Assembly (NCBI RefSeq): GCF_019801965.1
Contig: NZ_JAHVIA010000002.1
Coordinates: 248,001 to 312,000 of the forward strand
Reading direction: 5' to 3'
DNA: 64,000 bases
Source of the DNA: Salipiger bermudensis
Lineage (GTDB): Bacteria > Pseudomonadota > Alphaproteobacteria > Rhodobacterales > Rhodobacteraceae
The notes below the pieces were generated by a model. It was not told where the DNA came from. It searched no databases and was given only the letters and a program-made list of their open reading frames with translations. Both the position numbers and the translations under genes were made by a program. Shown piece after piece: positions 1 to 8,229 of the stretch (its first letter is position 1; every line of letters begins with the position of its first letter).

Positions 1-1278
1 CATCGCAAGACTTTTCTGCTGGGCACGGCGCTCTGCGCTCTGGCCGCACAGGCTCAGGCTCAGGACGAGATGACCTGCAAGGGCGAGGTGCCGACGCTCA
101 ACGTCATCGGCCAGGGTATGCCCGCCGTCACCGCGCTGGACGACAAGCTCTCGGAGTTCAACGACAAGTGGGACACTGAGGTGCGCATCACAATGCTGGG
201 CGAGAACGAGCGGCGCGCGAAGGCGCGGCTCGACGCCTCGACCGGTGCCGGCGCCTACCAGGTGCTCTATATCGACGAGGCCAACCTTGCCGAATATGTC
301 TCGGCCGGCTGGGTCTACCCGCTCGACGAGATCGTTCCCGAAAGCTACGATCTGGGCGACTTCCGGACAGACCTGAGCAACGTCGCGACGGTGGACGGAG
401 TGCAGTATTTCGCGCCCTTTGTGGGCGGCGGAGACGTGATGATGTATCGCACCGACCTGCTCGAGCAGGCCGGCATCGAGCCGCCGACGACACTCGACGA
501 GATGGTCGCGGCGATCAAGACGCTCGACGAGGCCGACAACGGTGCACATGGCTGGTCGGCGCGCGGCCAACGCGGCTCGGGCATGAACGTCTGGCGCTGG
601 ACGCCGTTCTTCCGTGCCAAGGGCGGCGAATGGCTCGACGAGGGCGACATGCCGGCGTTCAACGGCGAGGCCGGCGTAGCGGCGACCGAACTCTACACCG
701 AGCTCATGGACTACGCCCCGCCGGGCATCGCGACCTTCAACTGGTCGGACTCGGTCGAGGCCTTTCGTGGTGGCCAAGTTGCCATCCTGATCGAGTCCGA
801 CGTCTTCGGACCGTGGATGGAAGACCCCGAGAAATCCTCGATCGTGGGCAAGGTCGGCTATGCGCCGCCGCCGGATCCGCTGCCGTCGGCCGGCTGGGCA
901 CATGGCTGGGCGGTCTCGAAGGTTGGTGCCTCTGATGACTGCGCGAAGATCGTCGCAGGCGATTTCGTCGGCTGGGCGACGTCGAAGGAGATGGAACAGC
1001 GGCGGCTCGAGGCAGGCATCGCGTCCGACATCGGCCGCACCTCGACGCTGCAGAGCGACTCGTTCAAGGAGCTCGTGCCGCAAGACTACATCGACGCGCT
1101 GCTCGAGACCGGCCCGAAGACCGACCTGCTGATCATGGCGAGCCCGGTCTGGCCCGAGATCGGCGACACGCTCGGCCTGACGCTCGAGGAGATCTTCTCG
1201 GGCACGAGGGACGACGTTCAGGCCGCCCTGGACGAGGCTGCCTTCTTTGCCGAAGACAGCCTGATGCGGCTGAAATAA
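1..1278 (+). CDS. ABC sugar transporter substrate-binding protein (5' end outside window)
   Basis: Periplasmic solute-binding protein, extracellular binding family 1, that delivers a sugar or polyol to the permeases encoded just downstream. The frame is open from base 1. The first codons read as a signal peptide (hydrophobic FLLGTALCALAAQAQA followed by QDE), so the true start lies a few codons before the window; an internal ATG at 70 would remove the signal peptide and is not the start. About 425 residues are visible, normal for the family. It is first in a same-strand cluster with two permeases, an ATPase, an aldolase-like enzyme and a SorC-type regulator. The ligand cannot be told from sequence. 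Confidence 0.88.
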   Translation, partial: HRKTFLLGTALCALAAQAQAQDEMTCKGEVPTLNVIGQGMPAVTALDDKLSEFNDKWDTEVRITMLGENERRAKARLDASTGAGAYQVLYIDEANLAEYVSAGWVYPLDEIVPESYDLGDFRTDLSNVATVDGVQYFAPFVGGGDVMMYRTDLLEQAGIEPPTTLDEMVAAIKTLDEADNGAHGWSARGQRGSGMNVWRWTPFFRAKGGEWLDEGDMPAFNGEAGVAATELYTELMDYAPPGIATFNWSDSVEAFRGGQVAILIESDVFGPWMEDPEKSSIVGKVGYAPPPDPLPSAGWAHGWAVSKVGASDDCAKIVAGDFVGWATSKEMEQRRLEAGIASDIGRTSTLQSDSFKELVPQDYIDALLETGPKTDLLIMASPVWPEIGDTLGLTLEEIFSGTRDDVQAALDEAAFFAEDSLMRLK

Positions 1279-1290
1279 CGCCGCTCTGCC

Positions 1291-1326
1291 GGCCCGGCGC
1301 GCCGTTGCTCCCTTGCGTGCCGGGCC
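1291..1326 (+). promoter_or_regulatory. Intercistronic stem-loop after the binding-protein gene
   Basis: GGCCCGGC at 1291-1298 is the reverse complement of GCCGGGCC at 1319-1326, giving an 8-bp GC stem with a 20-nt loop between the binding protein and the first permease. There is no T-run. Hairpins here commonly protect the binding-protein mRNA or attenuate the permeases, so that the binding protein is made in excess; that role is inferred. Confidence 0.45.
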
Positions 1327-1348
1327 CCATTCCCAAGAAGGATAGGAC

Positions 1349-2221
1349 ATGACCCGGAAACGGTTCGTAACCCTGACGCTGGTGCCGGCGATCGGGCTCC
1401 TGGCTACGCTGGCGCTCGTCTCGATTGCTGGCGCGGTCTGGTTCGCAGTCATGAACCGCACCCTGCGCTCGCCCGACTACGACTTCGTCGGCGCCTACAA
1501 TTTCCTGCGCCTGCTGCGTGACCGGCGCTTCTTCAACGCGCTCGAGATCTCGGCCATCTGGGAGGCGGTCACCGTCGCTGGCACGCTGGCGCTTGCTGTC
1601 TTCCTTGCGGTGCTAATCTTCGAGACCGTTAAGAAGCCCCTCTACCGAAACCTAATCTGCTTCGCCTTCCTTGTGCCGGTGCTGTTGCCGCGTGTCGCCG
1701 CAGCCTTCATCTGGCGGTTCCTCTATTCTCCTTCGCTGGGGGTGCTGAACTATCTCTGCGGCCTCGTGGGGATCGGGCCGGTCGAGTTTCTCGCCGACCC
1801 CTCTCTCGCCCTGATCTCGGTGGCGGCGGTCGACATCTGGCAATGGGGGCTCTTTTTCTCCGTGATCCTGTTGAAGCTGCTCGAGACGCTCCCGCGCGAT
1901 CCCATCGAGGCAGCAATGCTTGACAATGCACGCACTTGGGAAATCCATGCTTTTGTTACGCTGCCGATGCTGAGGGGACCGTTGATCAGTCTCGCGCTGG
2001 TCAAGGCGGTGGAGAGCTTGCGCTCGTTTGACCTCATCTTCGTGATGACCGGCGGTGGGCCGGGAACGGCGACGGAGACGCTCGATCTCTACGCATACCA
2101 GATGGGGATCAATATGGGGGGGCGGATCTCATACGCCTCGGCCATGTCGCTGCTGTTGCTAGTCGTCACCACTGTTGCCTTCACCATTATCTGGAAAGCG
2201 GGGAAGAAATGGGCAAGCTGA
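1349..2221 (+). CDS. ABC sugar transporter permease, MalF/UgpA type
   Basis: Inner-membrane permease of a carbohydrate importer of the CUT1 type, 290 residues. Hydrophobic segments start near residues 10-35, 70-95 and 103-125 and continue to the C-terminus. The EAA loop that docks on the ATPase is visible near residues 187-207 (EAAMLDNARTWEIHAFVTLP). The start at 1349 follows an AAGGA ribosome-binding site. The 3' end overlaps the next permease by 13 bases, which suggests translational coupling. Substrate unknown. Confidence 0.9.
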   Translation: MTRKRFVTLTLVPAIGLLATLALVSIAGAVWFAVMNRTLRSPDYDFVGAYNFLRLLRDRRFFNALEISAIWEAVTVAGTLALAVFLAVLIFETVKKPLYRNLICFAFLVPVLLPRVAAAFIWRFLYSPSLGVLNYLCGLVGIGPVEFLADPSLALISVAAVDIWQWGLFFSVILLKLLETLPRDPIEAAMLDNARTWEIHAFVTLPMLRGPLISLALVKAVESLRSFDLIFVMTGGGPGTATETLDLYAYQMGINMGGRISYASAMSLLLLVVTTVAFTIIWKAGKKWAS

Positions 2222-3024
2222 TTTCCGCGATACTTACCCGAGCGGTGCTGGGGGGGCTGATTGTCGTTGCGCTGGGGCCGATTCTCTGGACCGTGCTCGG
2301 CGCCTTCAAGGAACTGAGAGACATCGTCACCCCTGTGCCGAAAGTGTTCTTCGAGCCGACCCTCGACAATTTCGCGACTATCCTGCGCAACCCCACGATC
2401 CGCGACGGGCTGCTCAACTCGGTGATCGTTGTTTCGGCCGCCGTGCTGGTCGGCGCGGTGCTGGGCATACCGGCGGCGCATACGCTGGCGCGCCACGCCC
2501 GCAAGTGGGGCGACGACGTGCAGTTCTTCGTGTTGTCACTGCGCTTCATGCCGCCGGTCGCCATCGCGATCCCCTTCATCGTGATCTACCTCGACCTCGG
2601 CATCTACGACACGCTCTTCGGGCTGGTGCTGGTCTACCTGATCGTAACCGTCTCGACGGTGATCTGGCTTGCCGTGCCGGCCTTCGAACGTGTGCCCCGC
2701 AACATCGAGGAAGCCGCCGCCATGGAGGGCTGCGGACCGGCTGAGATCTTCTGGCGCTTCTCCCTGCCGGTGGCCGCGCCGTCGCTCTTCGGCGCGCTGG
2801 TCTTCACCTTCGTGCTGGTCTGGAACGAACTGCTGCTGGCGCTCACCCTAGCGGCACAAAACGCCACGCTTCCGGTCGTCGCGGCCTCGATCACGTCGCT
2901 CGGCAAGGAGGTGCCCTGGGGCGTCATCAACGCCGCGACGGTGCTCCTGGTGCTTCCGCCGCTCGTCTTCATCGGCCTGCTCATGGGCCTTCTCAACACC
3001 ATGGTCCGCAGCGGCCCGAAATAG
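2209..3024 (+). CDS. ABC sugar transporter permease, MalG/UgpE type
   Basis: Second inner-membrane permease, 271 residues, partner of the upstream MalF-type subunit. It shows the usual layout: an N-terminal transmembrane helix, a periplasmic stretch (FEPTLDNFATILRNP), then five further helices. The EAA loop lies near residues 168-195 (EEAAAMEGCGPAEIFWRFSL). It starts inside the upstream permease gene and ends 9 bases before the ATPase start. With one ATPase gene the predicted complex is one binding protein, two permeases and an ATPase homodimer. Confidence 0.9.
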   Translation: MGKLISAILTRAVLGGLIVVALGPILWTVLGAFKELRDIVTPVPKVFFEPTLDNFATILRNPTIRDGLLNSVIVVSAAVLVGAVLGIPAAHTLARHARKWGDDVQFFVLSLRFMPPVAIAIPFIVIYLDLGIYDTLFGLVLVYLIVTVSTVIWLAVPAFERVPRNIEEAAAMEGCGPAEIFWRFSLPVAAPSLFGALVFTFVLVWNELLLALTLAAQNATLPVVAASITSLGKEVPWGVINAATVLLVLPPLVFIGLLMGLLNTMVRSGPK

Positions 3025-3033
3025 GACACTTTC

Positions 3034-4119
3034 ATGGCCAACATTTCCTGCAACGACATCGTCAAATCCTACGGGGCCCACCCGGTCATCGAGGGGTTGG
3101 ACCTCGACATTCCCGACCATGAGTTCGTGGTCTTCCTAGGCCCTTCGGGCTGCGGCAAATCCACCATGCTGCGCATGATCGCGGGGCTTGAAGAGGTCAC
3201 CGGCGGACGTATCGCCATCGGCGGCACCGACGTCACCGACTTGCCTCCGGGCGAGCGCGGCGTCGCCATGGTGTTCCAAAGTTACGCGCTTTACCCGCAT
3301 ATGAGCGTCGCCGACAACATCACTTTCGGCCTGCGCCGGCAGGGCGCCAGCCGCAGCGAAATCGCGCCGCGCCTAAAGCAGGTGGCCGAGCTGCTGGGAC
3401 TCGAGAAATTTCTCGACCGCAAACCGAAGAACCTTTCGGGCGGGCAGCAACAGCGCGTCGCGATGGCGCGCGCGATGATCAAGACACCGCAGGTGTTCCT
3501 CTTCGACGAGCCGCTGTCCAATCTCGACGCCAAGCTGCGCGAAAAACTCCGGACCGAGATCCGCAAGATCCACATGCAGCTCAAGACCACGACGATCTTC
3601 GTCACCCACGACCAGCTCGAAGCGATGACCATCGCTGACCGCATCGTGCTGATGCGCGACGGGCGGATCGAGCAGATGGGCACCCCCGACGAGATCTACG
3701 AGCGCCCCGCGACGCGCTTCGTGGCCGATTTCATCGGCACGCCCGCGATGAATTTCGTGTCCGCCGACATCGCTGCCGGCGATCGCCTCATTGCACACGG
3801 CGAGGGCATGACACTGGAGCTCTCTCGTAGCGCCTTCCCGGATCTTGCACCTGGACAGCGGGTCGAGTTGGGTCTGCGTCCGGCCCGCATGGAGCTTTGC
3901 ACGCCGGACACGAGCAACGCCATCACTGGCCGCGTGGTGCTGGTCGAGAACATGGGCGCCGAAGGACAGGTCATCACCGAGGTCGCGGGCCGGGAGGTGT
4001 CTTTCGTCACGCAGTCGTTCCGCGACCTGTCGCCGGGCGATCCGGTGTCCTTCACGATCTCGCCCGATCATATCCACGTCTTTGACTCATCCACCGGCCA
4101 CAGCCTTCGCAGGAACTGA
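3034..4119 (+). CDS. ugpC: ABC sugar transporter ATP-binding protein, MalK/UgpC type
   Basis: Cytoplasmic ATPase driving the sugar importer, 361 residues. Walker A GPSGCGKST is at residues 36-44, the Q-loop at FQSYALYPH (81-89), the signature LSGGQQQ at 134-140, Walker B VFLFDEP at 154-160 and the switch histidine in VTHD at 190-193. The C-terminal third is the TOBE regulatory domain expected of CUT1 ATPases. It follows the permease by 9 bases and ends 4 bases before the aldolase-like gene. The symbol reflects family usage and does not imply glycerol-3-phosphate as substrate. Confidence 0.9.
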   Translation: MANISCNDIVKSYGAHPVIEGLDLDIPDHEFVVFLGPSGCGKSTMLRMIAGLEEVTGGRIAIGGTDVTDLPPGERGVAMVFQSYALYPHMSVADNITFGLRRQGASRSEIAPRLKQVAELLGLEKFLDRKPKNLSGGQQQRVAMARAMIKTPQVFLFDEPLSNLDAKLREKLRTEIRKIHMQLKTTTIFVTHDQLEAMTIADRIVLMRDGRIEQMGTPDEIYERPATRFVADFIGTPAMNFVSADIAAGDRLIAHGEGMTLELSRSAFPDLAPGQRVELGLRPARMELCTPDTSNAITGRVVLVENMGAEGQVITEVAGREVSFVTQSFRDLSPGDPVSFTISPDHIHVFDSSTGHSLRRN

Positions 4120-4123
4120 CCTC

Positions 4124-5128
4124 ATGACCATGACCACCCGCTTTGCCGACAAGATCGCCCGGATTCGCGCCGGGGACTACAAGGCCGGCGATTTCATGAT
4201 TGCCGATGCCAAGGATGCCGACGTTACCGGCGGCATCACAGCCACCGGATCACGCCGAGACGCCTTGGGTCTTGTCACGGGCGCCCGCACGAGGCCGGAG
4301 TTTCTCGATCAGATCCGCAGTGTGATCGAGCAAGACGTGATCGACATCATGCTGACTTCGGCGGGCAATCTCGATGTGCTGAGCGAGACGGGCGCCTTCG
4401 AGGGCAGCGCCGTCCAGCCCGCCTTTCGCGGCAACGAGACCACCTGCGTCTGGGGCAACATCCGCGGCGGACGCTACGGCGCTGCCCCGTCCCGTCCTCA
4501 TCGCGGCGCCGACCTTGCCTTTGCGCCAGGCGATCTGTGCCTCTATTCATTGACCTTCAACAATGACGCCGAGGCCGATGCCCGGATGCTTGAAACCTAT
4601 GCCGCCTTTCGCCGTGACGCGCGAGACTCCGGCGTGCGGCACTTTCTCGAGGTCTTCAACCCGAACCTGCCCAACGCAGTCGACCCTGACATGCTCGGCA
4701 CCTATGTCACCGACTGTATCATCCGCCTTCAGGCCAGCATGACCCGCGCGGAGCGGCCCGAATTCCTCAAGGTCGCCTACAACGGCCCTGAGGCGATGGA
4801 GCAGCTCGTCGCCCACGACCCCTCCATGGTGGTGGGCGTCCTTGGCGGCGCCGGCGCCACTCACCGCGACACCTTCGAACTCATCGCCCAGTCCGAACGA
4901 CACGGGGGGCGGCTGGCGCTCTTCGGGCGCAAAATTAATCAAGCCGAGGATCAATGCCGGCTGATCTCCTGGATGCGCCGTGTTGCGGACCTGGATGTCA
5001 GCCCGGAGGAGGCGGTGCGTGGCTATCATGCTGATCTCGAGCGCGACGGGCTGCGCTCGGACCGTGCGCTAGACGAGGATATGCGGATCACCAGCGACGT
5101 GTTGCGCTTTGACGCCGCTACGGTCTAG
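4124..5128 (+). CDS. Aldolase-like TIM-barrel protein (DeoC/LacD-like)
   Basis: A 334-residue protein whose start was placed at ATG 4124, 4 bases after the ATPase stop, rather than at longer upstream in-frame starts inside the ATPase gene. Its architecture resembles class I aldolases of the DeoC/LacD superfamily. There is a beta-strand with lysine in FLKVAYNGPEAM, a candidate Schiff-base lysine, followed by a phosphate-loop-like VVGVLGGAGATHRDTFELI. Position within a sugar ABC operon suggests it acts on the imported sugar or its phosphorylated product. The assignment rests on motif impression; substrate and catalysis are unproven. Confidence 0.55.
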   Translation: MTMTTRFADKIARIRAGDYKAGDFMIADAKDADVTGGITATGSRRDALGLVTGARTRPEFLDQIRSVIEQDVIDIMLTSAGNLDVLSETGAFEGSAVQPAFRGNETTCVWGNIRGGRYGAAPSRPHRGADLAFAPGDLCLYSLTFNNDAEADARMLETYAAFRRDARDSGVRHFLEVFNPNLPNAVDPDMLGTYVTDCIIRLQASMTRAERPEFLKVAYNGPEAMEQLVAHDPSMVVGVLGGAGATHRDTFELIAQSERHGGRLALFGRKINQAEDQCRLISWMRRVADLDVSPEEAVRGYHADLERDGLRSDRALDEDMRITSDVLRFDAATV

Positions 5129-5172
5129 CTCTAGTGTGCGCCGCTCCACGACGTAGCACGACGAGGCCCAAG

Positions 5173-6129
5173 ATGGTGCGCTCCAATCACCCTTCCGACC
5201 GGATCGTCGCCGAGGTCGCCTGGCTCTACTACATCAAGGGGCTAAACCAGGCCGAGATCGCCAAGCAGCTCGGACTGTCGCGCCCAACCGTCGTGGCATA
5301 CCTGCGGCTCGCCCGCGAGCGTCAAATCGTTGGCGTGAAGATCCAAGGGGCGCACTTCTGCATCAATGCGCTCGCCGACGGCCTGCGCGAGCGCTTCGGG
5401 GTCGAGACGGCCTTTGTCGTGCCCGAAGAGGACAGCGAGGCGGAGACTGCGCAGCAGGTCTGCGAGGCGGCGGCCCAGTTCCTGCCTGACTTCGTCCGGC
5501 CGGGCGATACGCTGGGTGTCAGCTGGGGTCAGACCGTGTCCGTTGTGTCCGAGCGGGTGCCGTGGTGGCCGATCGACGGGCTGGTGGTCCGCCAACTCAT
5601 TGGTTCGATCGCCAACCCGTTGCTGCCGACCTGTGAGAGCTGCACAACCGAGATCGCCCGGCGTCTTTCGGCGCAATGCATAAACCTGAACGCCCCGGCC
5701 GTCTGCTCCGAGGCAGGGCTTGCCGACCGGCTGCGCGCTGAGCCGATCATCGCTGCGCAGCTGGACAGGCTGCGCGACTGCAACAAGGCGATCTACTCGC
5801 TGAGCCCGTGCACCTTCGACACCCACGTCGTTCAGTTCAATCTCGCCACTGAACAGGACATCTCCGATTACGTTGCAATGGGCGCAGTGGGCATCATCGC
5901 CGGCCGCTTCATCGACCGCGACGGGGAGCCTGTTCAAGGCGAGCTCGACCGCCGGATGATTGGTGCCGAACTTGATGTCTTGCGCGAAATGGAAGGGCTG
6001 CTGGTGGTCGCAGGACTCGAGAAGCTTGACGCGACGCGCGCGGCCCTGAACGGTGACTACGTCTCTCACGTCGTGCTGGACGCCGGCCTTGCCGAAGCGC
6101 TGCTCGGAGACGCCAAGCAAGCGGACTAG
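5173..6129 (+). CDS. SorC-family transcriptional regulator
   Basis: DNA-binding regulator with an N-terminal helix-turn-helix (AEIAKQLGLSRPTVVAYLRL) and a C-terminal sugar-phosphate-binding domain of the SorC/DeoR-like fold, about 318 residues. ATG 5173 was chosen; GTG 5134 in the same frame would add 13 residues without a clear ribosome-binding site. It sits 45 bases behind the aldolase-like gene, last in the sugar cluster, and probably controls it in response to a phosphorylated intermediate. This supports the catabolic reading of the operon. Confidence 0.85.
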   Translation: MVRSNHPSDRIVAEVAWLYYIKGLNQAEIAKQLGLSRPTVVAYLRLARERQIVGVKIQGAHFCINALADGLRERFGVETAFVVPEEDSEAETAQQVCEAAAQFLPDFVRPGDTLGVSWGQTVSVVSERVPWWPIDGLVVRQLIGSIANPLLPTCESCTTEIARRLSAQCINLNAPAVCSEAGLADRLRAEPIIAAQLDRLRDCNKAIYSLSPCTFDTHVVQFNLATEQDISDYVAMGAVGIIAGRFIDRDGEPVQGELDRRMIGAELDVLREMEGLLVVAGLEKLDATRAALNGDYVSHVVLDAGLAEALLGDAKQAD

Positions 6130-7034
6130 AGTGCCTTGCAGGTGCAGCAGCACCATTCTGCGAGACTGAATGCCGATCGGAGCGCGCCTGCGTCAAACCG
6201 GCCGAGGCCGGTATGATGGCTGTAGTCGATCTCTAGCAGATGGGAGGCTTTTGCCGTGGCTTCGCCACCGTGGGGTGCTGCTGACCTCATGTCTGTGAAT
6301 GGAAAATGCCTCAACGACGTTTCGGCAGGCTGCACGATCTACTGCTGCGCTGCGAACTCGCGTCGAGTAGCCCGCTCCTCCTCAGCTCTCTTGAGCGACT
6401 TCCTGCTCCTCGTCCAAGGTCGCGGCTCGTCACGTTTTGCGTCGATGAGGTTCCAATTGTCGGAGCGGTTCACCACCTCGATCTTTTCGCGGATCGATCA
6501 GAGCAGCGCGACGCGAAAAGCAAAGGCAGGTGCCTTCTCCGAAATGCAGATAGGAGGTTCCGCTCGCCCGGGTGTCCCGGAACCAGAACGCATCCCCTTC
6601 GCGTCCGAGCGAAATTTCTAGGGCTTCGTGTTTAGCTGGGCACGATCGCCGGATCCCGGCGGGACGTCGAGCCATTTCTCTCCTGGGGTCTTCCTGCGCG
6701 CGAAGCACATACGTTGAGACCTGTCGCGGGGTATCGCTGCCACGGTCACCGGGAGGGCGCACTGGTGGATTTTCGCTGCCTTGGACGCGCGATCGGCTGG
6801 GTGGTAGGTGGTCGCGAGCACCCGGGTCGCAGCGACGCAGAGGCACGGAGTGCGTCCTTAGCGGGCTATGCGTTCTCTGCCTGACACCCTACCGCTACAT
6901 CTAGATGGCCTCTCAGCGACTCGCGCAGCGCCTCGTAGGCCTTGTTTATGCCGGACCTGCCAGGCTTCACTGTCGCGGTCTCGGCCCGGAGCGCAGACAC
7001 GACAGCGAGACGCAATGGGCATCGTTGATGCTGA
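6130..7034. other. About 0.9 kb without a supported gene
   Basis: No reading frame here is convincing. An inverted repeat ACCGGCC/GGCCGGT at 6197-6212, just behind the SorC gene, could form a hairpin but has no T-run. On the minus strand a start-less frame at 6339-6497 reads like coding sequence (EVVNRSDNWNLIDAKRDE) and may be the remnant of a decayed gene. Base composition is less GC-rich than the flanking operon, as expected of a degraded part of a genomic island. Confidence 0.4.
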
Positions 7035-7304
7035 TCACGCGTAGCCGGCCAAATTCAAGATCGCAACCGTGAGACCTATGACCGCGAAGGCCGCGCAAAA
7101 TGGGAGAAGTAGCGACTTCGCGGTGACACGTGATTGGTCCTCCATCTCTCTCCACGCAAGCGGCCTTCCGTATCGCAGATCGCTCACTTCCGCGCGGAGT
7201 TGTTTGACCTCTGCGCGCAGCTGCTCGATCAATGCACTCGTATCGCCTTCTTCGCTCCGGGTGTGTGCCGCATCACCGGAGCAGCATGGTGGTGAACTCG
7301 TCAT
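7035..7304 (-). CDS. Small coiled-coil protein with C-terminal transmembrane helix
   Basis: An 89-residue hypothetical protein. Residues about 25-45 are heptad-like (ALIEQLRAEVKQLRAEVSDL), and residues about 63-87 form one hydrophobic helix (KSLLLPFCAAFAVIGLTVAI). The predicted product is a tail-anchored membrane protein with a cytoplasmic coiled coil. The start is supported by GGGAG about 6 bases upstream. It lies downstream of the serine recombinase on the same strand, 127 bp away. I recognise no family; small proteins of this shape are common cargo on mobile elements. Confidence 0.6.
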   Translation of the reverse strand: MTSSPPCCSGDAAHTRSEEGDTSALIEQLRAEVKQLRAEVSDLRYGRPLAWREMEDQSRVTAKSLLLPFCAAFAVIGLTVAILNLAGYA

Positions 7305-7431
7305 CTCGCTCTCCCGTGTTCGATGAAGACATCCTGTGGGTCACCGAGAACAAAGTCCAGAAATTCCACCATGCACTCATCGACATCGCCGGAAGACCGA
7401 TCGCCAGGACCAAGCCCGACCTCCTACGGCA

Positions 7432-8211
7432 CTAGAAGGTGCCGAAGAGGGGGGTGAGCATCCGATACTTTGCGCGCTCCTGCTCGAGAAGCTTCATGGC
7501 CTTGGCGCGAGGCACGCGCACTCGAGAAGCAGTCCAGTCATTGCTATGCCCGGTCCGGATACCTCGGTCGTTCAAGAGCTTCGCGACCTCTTTATGGGTC
7601 AAACTGACCGGATCGGACTGGTGGCGCAGCACATCAGCGATTTTGTGAATGAGCGTCTCGCTCCTGTCCGACCAAACCTGCACCGCTAGCGGCTGCACAC
7701 TGTAAATCTCCGGGTTCCCGAAGACTGCGCCTTTCGCGCGCTTCTTTGCCATCTCCTCCTTGGTGCGCCGGGAGATCTCATTTGCCACATGCTCACTGTG
7801 CTTATGGCGTGCAGCGCGAGAGGCTGCATCCAGTGAGCTGGGATCCTCGACGCAGACGATCTGTCTCTCATCCGGGAGAACATCGCGAATCTGCTTCTCG
7901 AACCCAGCGTGGCGGGTCAAACGGTCCCACCTCCAGACGATGATTTCAGCCTCATCGCACACCGCGTGCTTGAGCGCATTCTGCAGCCCCTGGCGCGCAT
8001 GGAAGCTTTTCTCCCCGCGACCGGATGCAACGTCCTCATAGACCTCGAGAAGGACGTAACCAGCCTCCTCGGCGAAGGTCTCGATCGCGATCCGCTGGGC
8101 TTCAAGGCTCACGCCAATCGTTCCCTGCCTGTCCGTCGAGACGCGTGCGTAGCCGATTGCAAGCTTATTGTGTGCCCTCGCGTTGTGCTGCTCGTCTCTC
8201 ATCGTGCTCAT
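7432..8211 (-). CDS. Serine recombinase (resolvase/invertase type)
   Basis: Site-specific recombinase of about 259 residues. The N-terminal catalytic domain begins LAIGYARVSTDRQG, where the serine of ARVSTD is the expected nucleophile, and contains the WRWDRLTR motif with conserved arginines. A short recombinase/DNA-binding region follows with KEVAKLLNDRGIRTGHSNDWTASRV, typical of the recombinase domain that reads the DNA site. It is shorter than large phage integrases. ATG 8211 is preferred because GAGGAAG lies 9 bases upstream; 8229 and 8202 are alternatives. It may be the mobilisation enzyme of a sub-element or a resolvase for the island. Confidence 0.85.
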   Translation of the reverse strand: MSTMRDEQHNARAHNKLAIGYARVSTDRQGTIGVSLEAQRIAIETFAEEAGYVLLEVYEDVASGRGEKSFHARQGLQNALKHAVCDEAEIIVWRWDRLTRHAGFEKQIRDVLPDERQIVCVEDPSSLDAASRAARHKHSEHVANEISRRTKEEMAKKRAKGAVFGNPEIYSVQPLAVQVWSDRSETLIHKIADVLRHQSDPVSLTHKEVAKLLNDRGIRTGHSNDWTASRVRVPRAKAMKLLEQERAKYRMLTPLFGTF

Positions 8212-8229
8212 CTGCGTGGTCTTCCTCAT

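Noticed and set aside
7301-7372. 23-codon minus-strand frame MVEFLDFVLGDPQD overlapping the coiled-coil gene start
   Set aside because: The ATGA overlap and acidic composition are suggestive, but there is no good ribosome-binding site and the plus strand has a similar-looking frame; not strong enough to list as a gene.
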